From an uncultured Oscillospiraceae bacterium (GTDB taxonomy: Bacteria > Bacillota > Clostridia > Oscillospirales > Oscillospiraceae): 63,586 nucleotides of DNA. The translations under genes and the position numbers were made by a program. This document shows, piece after piece, positions 1 to 9,613 of this stretch (within the stretch, counting starts at the first letter, position 1; each line of letters opens with the position of its first letter). The notes below the pieces were generated by a model. That model searched no databases, was not told the origin of the DNA, and worked only from the letters and a program-made list of their open reading frames with translations. The stretch is taken from positions 1 to 63,586 of the forward strand of contig CAMVRT010000014.1 of the NCBI GenBank assembly GCA_947169975.1. The letters run 5' to 3'.

Positions 1-15
1 TTTTGACGGAAAAAT

Positions 16-51
16 GGGGCCGCTGCAAAACCCTCGTTTTGCAACGGCCCC
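16..51 (+). terminator. Intrinsic terminator of a gene left of the window
   Basis: A 7-bp GC stem (GGGGCCG/CGGCCCC) stacks on a second 7-bp stem (TGCAAAA/TTTTGCA) and is followed by TTT. It reads as a plus-strand terminator; its gene lies outside the window. Confidence 0.6.
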
Positions 52-60
52 TTTCGAGAC

Positions 61-298
61 TGTCAAAAAACGGCAATGCCGTTTTTTGACAAAAGGCTTG
101 CAGCCTACTGCGCGCACTCATTGTCCGCCAATGGCGGACAATTCGCACACTTCGTAGTCTGAGAGGTGTATTTTGCCACGTACTACGACTCGCTTCGCTC
201 GCATGCATAAGTTCGCGCAGCCAAATCATAGATTTGGGCGCTCACGTAACGCCGCGGCAAAATACAATTAAATGTCTTCGCGCCGTGCGCGGCGCGAA
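61..298. repeat. Structured intergenic element, copy 1
   Basis: This gene-free stretch holds three hairpins in order. H1 is 61-75 with 77-91 (TGTCAAAAAACGGCA and its complement). H2 is GTATTTTGCC at 168-177 with GGCAAAATAC at 256-265. H3 is TTCGCGCCG at 277-285 with CGGCGCGAA at 290-298. A GGCTTGCAGCC segment and GCGCACTCA lie between H1 and H2. The same order and linker words occur at 57546-57699 with different but still complementary stem bases. Copy 1 also has an extra hairpin at 120-142 and an enlarged H2 loop. No coding potential is seen. It could be a mobile repeat (BIME-like) or a transcribed RNA. Confidence 0.65.
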
Positions 299-347
299 CA
301 GCTAACGCATTAGTTCGTGCAGCCAAATCAGAGATTTGGGCACTCAC
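210..347. repeat. Pair of 36-bp direct repeats
   Basis: Positions 210-245 and 312-347 are near-identical 36-mers sharing the core CCAAATCA.AGATTTGGGC, each itself a small inverted repeat. The first copy lies in the loop of hairpin H2 of the surrounding element; the second lies just past H3. Confidence 0.7.
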
Positions 348-376
348 TTATCTGCGAGGCTTTTTTGACAAGCTGT

Positions 377-408
377 AAAGCGGGCACGGCGAAGGCCGTG
401 CCCGCTTT
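377..408 (-). terminator. Terminator of the Ig-repeat gene
   Basis: A 14-bp stem (AAAGCGGGCACGGC) with a 4-nt loop starts 16 bases past the stop codon of the gene at 424-2166. The T-run is weak. Confidence 0.6.
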
Positions 409-423
409 CCTTTTGAAGTTTGG

Positions 424-2166
424 TCAGCCCACGATCATCTTCGCGGCTTCGGAATAAGTCTTCTTGCCGTTGGCATCGGTGATGACGCAGCGGTACTGCT
501 GGCCGTTCCGGGCCTTGGTGGCGGGCACGGTGAGCGTGGATGTACTGCATCCGGTCTGACCGGAGCTCAGCCACTTGCCGTCCCTGTTATACTGCCACTG
601 GTACGTGAGCCCTGCGCCGCTGGCCTTGACGGTAAACACAGCCTGCTCACCCACAGCGACTTTGGCATCCTTGGGCTGAGCGGTGATGACTGTCTTGACC
701 TTCAGCTTGCCGGTGGAGGAAATTGTCTGCGCACCGTTGGCATCGGTGATAACGCAGCGATAGAGCTGACAGTTCCGGGCGGCGGTGACAGGCACGGACA
801 GCGTGGCCGTCTTGTTGCCGGTCATGGAGGAGTTCAGCCATTTGCTGCCGGTGTAGTACTGCCACTGATAGGCGAGCTCTGCACCGCTGGCCTTCACGGT
901 GAACTTGACAGTGTTGCCGATGGGCGCCAGCATGACCACCGGCTGCTTGGTGATGACGGTTTTCACAAGGAGCGTGGCGGCGTCCGTGGTGATCGTCCCA
1001 CCGTTGGCGTCGGTGATGATGCAGCGGTACTGCTGGCCGTTCCGGGCGGCGGTGACGGGCACGGACAGCGCGGCGGTGTCATACCCGGTCATGCCGGAGT
1101 TGGCCCAGCCATTGCCGCTGTTGTACTGCCAGCGGTACTTCAGCTTCGGTCCCGTGGCCTGCACGGCGAACACGGCAGTGTCGCCAATGGGCAGAACAGC
1201 ATCCGCAGGCTGGCGGGTAAGGGTTGTGGTGACAGTCAGTCTGGCTGATCCGGAAATCAACAAATCGCCGGTTCTGTCCATGATGCGGCAGCGGTAAATG
1301 CGGCCGTTTCGAGCACCGGTGACGGGAACGGACAGCGTGGGCGTATCATATCCGGTCATCTTGGAGTCCACCCACTTGCCGCCGCTGTAATACTGCCACT
1401 GATATGTCAGGTAGACGCCGGTAGCAGCCACGGTGAACTGGGCCGTTTCGCCGACGGCGGCGGTGATATCGGCGGGCTGCTGGGTGACGGCCAGCTCATA
1501 GGGACCGTTCCACTGGATGTAATAGGTCACGTCGTGGTTGGGGAAGGTATAGCATTCCTCCCCGTCAACGATCTGGGTGGGCACGGGCTCATTGCCCTCG
1601 GCGTCGGTGGACAGGCCGCCGAACTCGTACTTTTCACGAACAGCCATCCGCTTCAGCACGCTCACCAGCATCTGATCCCCGGCGCCCACTGTCGTCACAT
1701 AGGGATCCGGCATCTGTTCATAGCCGGAGGATGTCTGGGCAAAGAGGAAGCCGCCGTTGGCGCAGAGGGTCATCTGGACGGCCCTGCCCCAGATCACGTA
1801 AAGAGTGGTGTCCTCGGTAAAGCGGGTGCCGCCCAGCTGGCCGAGATGCACCGTCACCGGTCCGGAGGACGACTTGCCATAGCCGATGGGCAGATAGCCG
1901 TCGCGGGTCAGTCCGGCATACTGCTGATCGAGCCCGGCTGCGGTAATATCTTCGGCCTTCAGATAGCCGGTGGATCGCAGCTGGAAGGTCTTTGGCCCGG
2001 TTGTGCCGTCGGCAAAAGCACCGCCGTTGGGGTCGATGGTCAGGTTGTGATAGACAATGGCGTCTGGCTCCGCCGGCGCGGCGGCCAGTGCCTGGCAGGG
2101 CAGCATCGACAGCACCAGCGCCAGGCACAGCAGGATGCGCAGCAGCCTGCGCGATGTTTGAACCAT
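424..2166 (-). CDS. Secreted protein with four Ig-like repeats
   Basis: This is a 580-residue exported protein of unknown ligand. Residues 1-28 form a signal peptide (hydrophobic core ending QALAAA). Residues about 35-225 contain two short segments like Listeria-Bacteroides repeats (LTIDPNGGAF and MTLCANGGFLF). Four tandem Ig-like domains of about 88 residues follow (226-580). Each carries the signature QP..., FTV.A.G, L.YQWQY, TLSVPVT.ARNG, YRC.I.D. The start is supported by an AAGGAGGA site 7 bases upstream. No sortase motif or membrane anchor is visible, so retention at the wall is unexplained. The same Ig family occurs in the next gene (2307-5528) and in the cobalamin-regulated protein at 42517-46230. 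Adhesion or substrate binding is inference. Confidence 0.85.
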   Translation of the reverse strand: MVQTSRRLLRILLCLALVLSMLPCQALAAAPAEPDAIVYHNLTIDPNGGAFADGTTGPKTFQLRSTGYLKAEDITAAGLDQQYAGLTRDGYLPIGYGKSSSGPVTVHLGQLGGTRFTEDTTLYVIWGRAVQMTLCANGGFLFAQTSSGYEQMPDPYVTTVGAGDQMLVSVLKRMAVREKYEFGGLSTDAEGNEPVPTQIVDGEECYTFPNHDVTYYIQWNGPYELAVTQQPADITAAVGETAQFTVAATGVYLTYQWQYYSGGKWVDSKMTGYDTPTLSVPVTGARNGRIYRCRIMDRTGDLLISGSARLTVTTTLTRQPADAVLPIGDTAVFAVQATGPKLKYRWQYNSGNGWANSGMTGYDTAALSVPVTAARNGQQYRCIITDANGGTITTDAATLLVKTVITKQPVVMLAPIGNTVKFTVKASGAELAYQWQYYTGSKWLNSSMTGNKTATLSVPVTAARNCQLYRCVITDANGAQTISSTGKLKVKTVITAQPKDAKVAVGEQAVFTVKASGAGLTYQWQYNRDGKWLSSGQTGCSTSTLTVPATKARNGQQYRCVITDANGKKTYSEAAKMIVG

Positions 2167-2236
2167 ATTGTTTCCTCCTTCTTGAGGCCCGTAGAACGGG
2201 TCTATGCGGCCGCATACGGTTTATTACCAGTATATG

Positions 2237-2245
2237 ATTATATCA
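2237..2245 (-). promoter_or_regulatory. Extended -10 promoter for the Ig-repeat gene
   Basis: On the minus strand the sequence TGATATAAT is an extended -10 (TGnTATAAT), about 70 bases upstream of the start at 2166. No good -35 is seen, as is usual for extended -10 promoters. Confidence 0.5.
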
Positions 2246-2306
2246 CATCTGTTCCCTGCCGTACACCCCAAAATTGCGGAAATGCCGGAAAAATCTGCCC
2301 GGAATG

Positions 2307-5300
2307 TCACGTTACCAACAGCGTACCTGCATCGGAAACCGTCTTCTCCCCGCTCCAGTCGGTGATGACGCAGCGGTATCTCTGGCCGTTCCGGGCGGCA
2401 GTAGCGGGTACGGACAGCGTGGCCGTCTTATTGCCGTTCATGCCGGAGCTCACCCATCTGCTGCCGGAATAGTACTGCCACTGGTACGTCAGGCCCGCGC
2501 CGGACGCCTCCACCGTAAAGAGGGCGGTGCTGCCCGCGGACGCGAAGACGTCCGAAGGCTGGGCGGTGATGACTGTCCGGATCCGCAGCCTGCCGACGTC
2601 GGAAAAGACCTTTTCCCCTTGGGCATCGGTGATAACGCAGCGGTATTTCTGGCCGTTCCGGACGGCGGTGGCGGGCACGGATAGCGTATCCGTTTTGTTG
2701 CCGCTCATGCCGGAATTGATCCACCTGCCGCTGTTGTAGTATTGCCACTGATACGTCAGGCCGATGCCGCTGGCGGCTACCGTGAAGCGGGCAATTTCTC
2801 CCACGGCGGCGGTGACGTCAGCGGGCTGGACAGTGATCGCCGTCTTGACCGTCAATGTGCCGGGCTTGGAAATCACCTGTGCGCCGTAGATGTCCTTTAC
2901 CACACAGCGGTACCGGTAGCCGTTGCGGGCAGCGGTGACGGGCACCTTCAGCGTGCTCGTGTCATGGCCCGTTAAACCGGAATTTTTCCAGCTGCCGCCG
3001 GGAACCTGATACTGCCAGGAATAGGTTTTTGGCGTTCCGTAGATGGCGACGAAAAATTCCGCGACAGACCCGATGGGAGATGAAATATTCTTCGGCTGAA
3101 CCGCCATGGTCGCCGTTATGTATAAAGTGGCGGCATTTGAAATGGCCTTTCCGCCGTTTTCATCCGTTACCACGCAGCGGTACCTGTAAAGATGCCGGTT
3201 GGAGACCACGGGAACGGACAGCGTATCGGTATCATGGCCCGGCAGCGTTGCATTCTGCCAGTTGTTTCCCGCGTAGTACTGCCAGCGGTAAATCAGGCCT
3301 TCTCCCGTGGCTTCAACGTGAAATACCGCCGTATCCCGCAGCGGCGCATAGACGTCGGCGGGGTGGGATGTAATAAACGGGGTGACGGTCAGCGTTGCCG
3401 CGTCGGTGGTACAGGTATTGCCGTTGGCGTCAACGATGACGCAGCGGTATTGCTGACCGTTCCGGGCGGCGGTGGCGGGCACGGACAGCGTGTCCGTCCT
3501 GTTGCCGGACTGGCCGGAGTCGAGCCACTTGCTCCCGGTATGGTACTGCCATTGATAGGTAAGGCCTGCACCGGAGGCGGCAACGGTGAACTGCGCCGTC
3601 TGGCCGACAGAGGCTGTGGCGTCGGCTGGCTGGTCGGTAATCACGGTCTCTATCGTCAGCACGGCCTCGTCGGAATATACCGTGGTCACACCGGCGCGTG
3701 TGACGGCGCAGCGGTACTGCTGGCCGTTCCGGGCCACGGTGGCGGGTACGGAAAGCGTGTCCGTGTTATTTCCCGTCAGACCGGAGTTGGCCCAGTTTTC
3801 TCCCTTGCTGTACTGCCACTGATACGTGAGATCCGTTCCCTCCGCCGCCACGGTGAAGCGGGCTGTCTCACCTGCCGGAATGCAGACGGACCGGGGCTGC
3901 TCCGTGATGGCGGCGGGACTGGGAATGGCGGCGGTGACCATGTTGCTCCAGGTGCCCTCCACCTTATCTTTCACGGCACGGACACGGTAATAGTAGGTCA
4001 CGTCCTCCTCTTCGGTGGTGGATACGTATTGGGTAGGCGTGGCGGACTTGGACGCGCCCAGATAGTTCAGGTCACCGTCTGTGGTGCCCCGGTAAACGTA
4101 GTAGGCGTCAGCCCCCTCCACACTCTCCCAGCGAAGCGTCACGCCCTCCGGCGCAACGTCCACGGCGGTGATGCGGGGCGGCTGCAGGTCCTTGTAATCG
4201 CTGTAAAAGTCGGAATAATAATAGTTGTTGGCCAGCGCCTGCTCCGTCATGTCAAAGCCGGAGTAGCTGCGCACGTCGCCCCGGGTCCACGCCTCGTCGC
4301 TGTCATCGTCCCAGTCGGTGCGGCGCCACACGTTCTGGCAGCCGCTGTTGGCGTCCACCACCACCCAGTGTCCGTCCACGTACACCTCGCTCCACCAGTG
4401 GGAGATCTTCGTGGTGAACTGCATGGAATCATTCCACACAGCGGCGCCGGTGTCGATGTGGTAGCCCCGGGCCATGCGGGCAGGGATCCCCTCGGCACGG
4501 GCCAGGGCAATGACCATGGAAGCAAAGCCGTTGCACACTGTGGCCACTCTGCCATTGGAGCTGTTGGGGACTTCCACCCCGTCGCGCAATGCGCGGAGGT
4601 TGTCGTAGGGGTTGCAGTACTGGCGCTTGTTGTCGTGGGAATAGGCGTAATAGTCGTAGTAGAAGTGATCGGACAGATACTCATAGATCAGCCGCACCTT
4701 CTCATAATCCGATTCCGCCGGAGCGGTGATCTCATCCGCCGCGGATTTAAGATAGGCCACCTTCTCCGCCGTCATGGGATGGGTGGTGCCGGTGGTATCC
4801 ATGGCCCACTCGATGTCTTTCAGATAGGTGTCGGTGTATTCCGCATACGCGTCGCTGCCCTCGGTCAGCTCGGCGTTCAGGGAGCGGACAGCGGCATTGT
4901 GGCTGCGGATTTCCGTGAAATCCACCACCTGCGGATCGTTGTCCGTCATCTCCACCACGAACTCCTTGCAGGCGTAGCCAAGGGAGCCGCCCAAGGGGTT
5001 GTCCTCGCTGCCCCAGCCACCGTCATACACGGCGTCAGCCTGGGCCGCGGTGGTGGCCCGGGTAACGGTCACGCGGTAGAAGCCGTCTGCAATCTCCGGT
5101 ACGGCGCGATAACCCGGCACGGTGTCGTAGCAGGGCGTGCCGCTCTGGCCGCCGGTTTCGTCCGCGATGACCGTGCCGCGCTCCGCCGTCGGGTACGCCG
5201 AGTTGCCCGATTCCGTATGGATGCAAACGGAAAAGGCGCCGTTCTCATCCGGGCGGACAAAGGTGCGGATCACCGCGCCGTCGGTCTGGTTGAGCACGGA

Positions 5301-5528
5301 GATGAGAAAAACCTCCGTTTGAGACACGCTGCAGCCCTCCACATAGAGCGTGCAGGGTTCGTCCGCCGGCGTGCGCAGGGTATAGTTCTCCCCCTCCCAG
5401 CCGTTGAGTGAGATCTCTTCCACGGTTTCGAAGCCGTCATACTCCCCGGCAAGAGTGGGAATCGTCAGGCCCAGCAGCATGACAGCCGCCAGCAGGCAGC
5501 TTATCAGGGATCGGATCGTCTTTTTCAT
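2307..5528 (-). CDS. Secreted transglutaminase-like protein with Fn3 and six Ig-like repeats
   Basis: This 1073-residue exported protein has a signal peptide at 1-28 and an N-terminal beta-rich region. A transglutaminase-like (papain-fold) domain covers about 270-400. Its candidate catalytic triad is Cys332 (in TVCNGFASM), His377 (ISHWWSEVYVDG) and Asp392 (VVVDANSG). A fibronectin type III domain lies at about 455-545, and six Ig-like repeats of the YQWQY type run to the C-terminus. Such domains in clostridial surface proteins act as proteases or cross-linkers on other proteins. Which reaction happens here cannot be told from sequence. The repeats match those of the downstream gene, so the pair probably arose by duplication and works on the cell surface. 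A GGAGGG site precedes the start. Confidence 0.88.
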   Translation of the reverse strand: MKKTIRSLISCLLAAVMLLGLTIPTLAGEYDGFETVEEISLNGWEGENYTLRTPADEPCTLYVEGCSVSQTEVFLISVLNQTDGAVIRTFVRPDENGAFSVCIHTESGNSAYPTAERGTVIADETGGQSGTPCYDTVPGYRAVPEIADGFYRVTVTRATTAAQADAVYDGGWGSEDNPLGGSLGYACKEFVVEMTDNDPQVVDFTEIRSHNAAVRSLNAELTEGSDAYAEYTDTYLKDIEWAMDTTGTTHPMTAEKVAYLKSAADEITAPAESDYEKVRLIYEYLSDHFYYDYYAYSHDNKRQYCNPYDNLRALRDGVEVPNSSNGRVATVCNGFASMVIALARAEGIPARMARGYHIDTGAAVWNDSMQFTTKISHWWSEVYVDGHWVVVDANSGCQNVWRRTDWDDDSDEAWTRGDVRSYSGFDMTEQALANNYYYSDFYSDYKDLQPPRITAVDVAPEGVTLRWESVEGADAYYVYRGTTDGDLNYLGASKSATPTQYVSTTEEEDVTYYYRVRAVKDKVEGTWSNMVTAAIPSPAAITEQPRSVCIPAGETARFTVAAEGTDLTYQWQYSKGENWANSGLTGNNTDTLSVPATVARNGQQYRCAVTRAGVTTVYSDEAVLTIETVITDQPADATASVGQTAQFTVAASGAGLTYQWQYHTGSKWLDSGQSGNRTDTLSVPATAARNGQQYRCVIVDANGNTCTTDAATLTVTPFITSHPADVYAPLRDTAVFHVEATGEGLIYRWQYYAGNNWQNATLPGHDTDTLSVPVVSNRHLYRYRCVVTDENGGKAISNAATLYITATMAVQPKNISSPIGSVAEFFVAIYGTPKTYSWQYQVPGGSWKNSGLTGHDTSTLKVPVTAARNGYRYRCVVKDIYGAQVISKPGTLTVKTAITVQPADVTAAVGEIARFTVAASGIGLTYQWQYYNSGRWINSGMSGNKTDTLSVPATAVRNGQKYRCVITDAQGEKVFSDVGRLRIRTVITAQPSDVFASAGSTALFTVEASGAGLTYQWQYYSGSRWVSSGMNGNKTATLSVPATAARNGQRYRCVITDWSGEKTVSDAGTLLVT

Positions 5529-5636
5529 CGGTGCAGCCCTCCGTTTCAGATTTGGGATTGATTCTCATACAGGTAAAATGCCCGGAGGTGTATTTTTATC
5601 GCACAGCGGCAAGAAAAAACCGAGGCACAAATTGCG

Positions 5637-5951
5637 TCACAGCTTCTTTGCGGAGATGTCGCACAGCTCCAGACGGATACCACGCTTGTTCAGCAGCCCT
5701 CTGCCCTTCCCCAGCAGCTTGTCCCGGTGCTTGGCGGCCAGCTCCACCAGCAGCTCGTCCTTCTTCTCCTGGGACATGGTCTTGAGCAGCGTATGGGCCA
5801 TGGCGGTGGCGGCGGCGGGGTTTTTGGCCAGGATCCCTCCCAAAATGCCGCCCTTTTCGCCGTCTCTCATCTTCTCCGTCACCAGCGGAACAAGCACGTC
5901 CGCCAGCGAGTCGTAGTCGATATTGTCCACCAGTATCTTCAGTTCGATCAT
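5637..5951 (-). CDS. Small hypothetical protein
   Basis: I do not recognise this 104-residue protein. It has no signal peptide or membrane segment. Residues 30-50 are Gly/Ala-rich (GGILGGILAKNPAAA) and residues 55-85 are charged and helical. A good AAAGGAG site sits 8 bases before the ATG. It follows the pckA terminator and precedes the transglutaminase-like gene by about 110 bases, so co-transcription with that gene is possible but not shown. It is probably a cytosolic helical protein. Confidence 0.7.
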   Translation of the reverse strand: MIELKILVDNIDYDSLADVLVPLVTEKMRDGEKGGILGGILAKNPAAATAMAHTLLKTMSQEKKDELLVELAAKHRDKLLGKGRGLLNKRGIRLELCDISAKKL

Positions 5952-5981
5952 ATTGTGCTCCTTTGTATGCGTGTATGCGGA

Positions 5982-6009
5982 AAACGCCGGAAGATACCTT
6001 CCGGCGTTT
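5982..6009 (-). terminator. Terminator of pckA
   Basis: A 12-bp stem (AAACGCCGGAAG) with a 4-nt loop lies 14 bases after the pckA stop. It separates pckA from the hypothetical gene at 5637-5951. Confidence 0.75.
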
Positions 6010-6023
6010 CCCTTTGTTCGTAT

Positions 6024-7589
<1,566 letters not shown>

Positions 7590-7642
7590 GTGTGTCATTC
7601 CTCCTGTACGCGTATAATCATAGTGTTTTACACGATATGAAA

Positions 7643-7648
7643 ATTATA
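7643..7648 (-). promoter_or_regulatory. -10 box upstream of pckA
   Basis: TATAAT on the minus strand lies about 55 bases before the pckA start. The -35 (TATCAT at 17 bp spacing) is poor, so only the -10 is called. Confidence 0.4.
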
Positions 7649-7695
7649 ACACGCCGCGCCGGGAAATGATAGCCCCTTTTTCACTTTTATTCCGC

Positions 7696-9036
7696 TCAAT
7701 ATCCCCTGCCCCGGGTGCTGATCTCGCTCCAGAGGATCGGGCCCACCGCCCCGGTGGGATCGAAGCCCAGCTGGCGCTGCAGGGCCTTCACCGCCGCGTC
7801 CGTTGCCGCGTCAAATTCACCGGTCACCTGCACCTGCGGGACAGACGGGTCGTTCCGGGCGATGCGCCGGAGATTGCTCTGGAGGCGGGACACGGCGGCG
7901 CCTGTATCGCCCTGCACCAGGAAACGGCCGGGGTACGCCTCGCCGATGTAGGTCTGGTAATCCGGCGGCAGATCCGCCACAGCGGCGCGGTAGACGCGCT
8001 GCAGCTCGTTCCACGTGTTTCTGCCCACAACGCCGTCCACAGCAAGGCCGTATTGATTCTGGAAGGTCACCACCGCGTCAAAGGTCTCCTGCCCGAAGAC
8101 GCCGTCGATGGCGATGGGCGGCAGATCCGGGTAGAAATACCCCAGAAAGGCCAGATAATACTGGACGATGCGCACGGCGATGCCTGTGTCGCCCCGGCGC
8201 AGAACGCTGGGGTACACCTGCTGGGCCTCGCTGAAGGTGAGTCCCTCGCTGCTCAGTTCCGACAGGCGCTTGACGCCGTTGTAGATCTCCTTCACCTTAT
8301 ACCAGGTGGCCTTGCCCACGATGCCGTCCACATAAAGGTTGAAGATGTCCTGAAACCGGATCACCGCCTGCTCCGTGGGTACGTCGAACACACCGGTGAC
8401 GGCGGGAATGGCCGGAATGGCGGGAAAGTTCTTGCCGATGCGGTTGAGCTCGAGCTGGAGCTGACGCACCTCCTCGCCGAAGGAGCCCCGCTGCAACGGG
8501 ATGCCGGGATAGGAGGGCACGTTGGTGCCCACCGGGGCGTTGGTGACGATGCCGATATCCTGCCCGTAGTAGTACTGCAGGATCTGATAGGGCGTCAGGC
8601 CCTGATTGGCAAGGGACACCGTGCCCCACTGGGACAGGCCGGAACACTGGCTCTGCACCCCGTCGCAGAACTGGGCGAACAGGGGCTCTACCCTTCCCTG
8701 CCGGACGATATAGTTGTTGAAGATCTCATCCACAATGCGGCCGATGTTCTCGAACACCTCGCCGCCCTGCGTATAGGCCTGATCGTACTGCGTGGTGTTG
8801 GTGATGTCGAAGTCGTAGCCACGGCTGGGGTAAAACTCCGTGAACACCCGGTTGAGGGCAAAGGAGATCTGGGCCAGTATGTTGGCCCGGATGGCGCTCT
8901 CCGGCCAGGTGGGATAGATTTCGCTGGAGGCCACGTTCTTGATGTAATCGGCAAAGGGAACGGTGACGTTCTCCGCCGCTCTGTCCGGTGGGCCAAGATG
9001 GACGGTGATGGTCTGGGGAATAACGGGACTTGCCAC
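7696..9036 (-). CDS. SpoIID-like domain protein with three peptidoglycan-binding repeats
   Basis: This 446-residue protein has no obvious signal peptide. Residues about 1-180 resemble the SpoIID/LytB fold, with CDG near 133 and GLSQWGTVSLANQG then QILQYYYG, the conserved C-terminal motif of SpoIID glycan-strand enzymes. Three PG_binding_1 domains follow (about 183-255, 275-350 and 360-445), recognised by G..V..LQ..L, G.FD..T..AV..FQ and DGIVG..TW. It overlaps closely with the upstream gene at 9052-9456 (15-base gap). I infer a sporulation or cell-wall function. Export without a signal peptide, or action inside the developing spore, is unexplained. Confidence 0.85.
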   Translation of the reverse strand: MASPVIPQTITVHLGPPDRAAENVTVPFADYIKNVASSEIYPTWPESAIRANILAQISFALNRVFTEFYPSRGYDFDITNTTQYDQAYTQGGEVFENIGRIVDEIFNNYIVRQGRVEPLFAQFCDGVQSQCSGLSQWGTVSLANQGLTPYQILQYYYGQDIGIVTNAPVGTNVPSYPGIPLQRGSFGEEVRQLQLELNRIGKNFPAIPAIPAVTGVFDVPTEQAVIRFQDIFNLYVDGIVGKATWYKVKEIYNGVKRLSELSSEGLTFSEAQQVYPSVLRRGDTGIAVRIVQYYLAFLGYFYPDLPPIAIDGVFGQETFDAVVTFQNQYGLAVDGVVGRNTWNELQRVYRAAVADLPPDYQTYIGEAYPGRFLVQGDTGAAVSRLQSNLRRIARNDPSVPQVQVTGEFDAATDAAVKALQRQLGFDPTGAVGPILWSEISTRGRGY

Positions 9037-9051
9037 GGCTTGCCCTCCTCT

Positions 9052-9456
9052 CTATCGCACCAGCGGCTCCAGCGCCACGGGCAGGATGGTCTCAATGCCG
9101 TCGTAGATCTCCACGGTGGAATCCCGCAGGGGGATAAACAGCGGGTGATAGACCGATACCTGATACTGGGTGCCGCTGCCCTCCGCCGTGGCCTCCACCC
9201 GGGAATTGCCCACCGGCTGAGCAGGCAGCGGCATCCGCTCCACAATGCCGGAGGGATCTGTGAGCCGGCTGTAGAGTATCCGTCTCTCCCCGTCCATCAC
9301 CCGGCTGACCTCCACCACCGCACCGGGCACAGGGAAGGTGCCCCGGGCTGTGGATACCTGCACCTTCAGACTGCCGCGGCCGGGATGGCTGCGCAAAAAC
9401 GATTCATACGTCTCTCCCGCAGGGGGATACAGTCCTCCTGACGACTGGTTTTCCAT
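9052..9456 (-). CDS. Small protein with carboxypeptidase-regulatory-like beta domain
   Basis: The protein has 134 residues. Residues about 28-110 look like a carboxypeptidase-regulatory-like (Ig-fold) domain: GSLKVQVSTARGTFPVPGAVVEV, then LTDPSGIVE and a YQVSVYHP strand. The C-terminus (STVEIYDGIETILPVALEPL) has the same style as a beta-sandwich. There is no signal peptide. It is the first gene of a pair with the SpoIID-like protein, 15 bases apart, so the two probably act together on the wall or spore. Exact function unknown. Confidence 0.65.
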   Translation of the reverse strand: MENQSSGGLYPPAGETYESFLRSHPGRGSLKVQVSTARGTFPVPGAVVEVSRVMDGERRILYSRLTDPSGIVERMPLPAQPVGNSRVEATAEGSGTQYQVSVYHPLFIPLRDSTVEIYDGIETILPVALEPLVR

Positions 9457-9526
9457 GGCGACGTCGCCCCTTTCACGATTTTTTCCATTCTATGCCGCCC
9501 TTTGACCCATTGTGCGGGAAAAAACA

Positions 9527-9556
9527 TTGTACCTTTGGGGCAGTATGTGGTATAAT
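9527..9556 (+). promoter_or_regulatory. Promoter of the M18 aminopeptidase gene
   Basis: TTGTAC at 9527-9532 and TATAAT at 9551-9556 with 18 bp spacing, 57 bases before the start codon. Confidence 0.75.
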
Positions 9557-9613
9557 ATTTGTTGAATCCATTGGGAGCCATGCTCCGAAAATCCATACGT
9601 AAGAGGTGTCACT

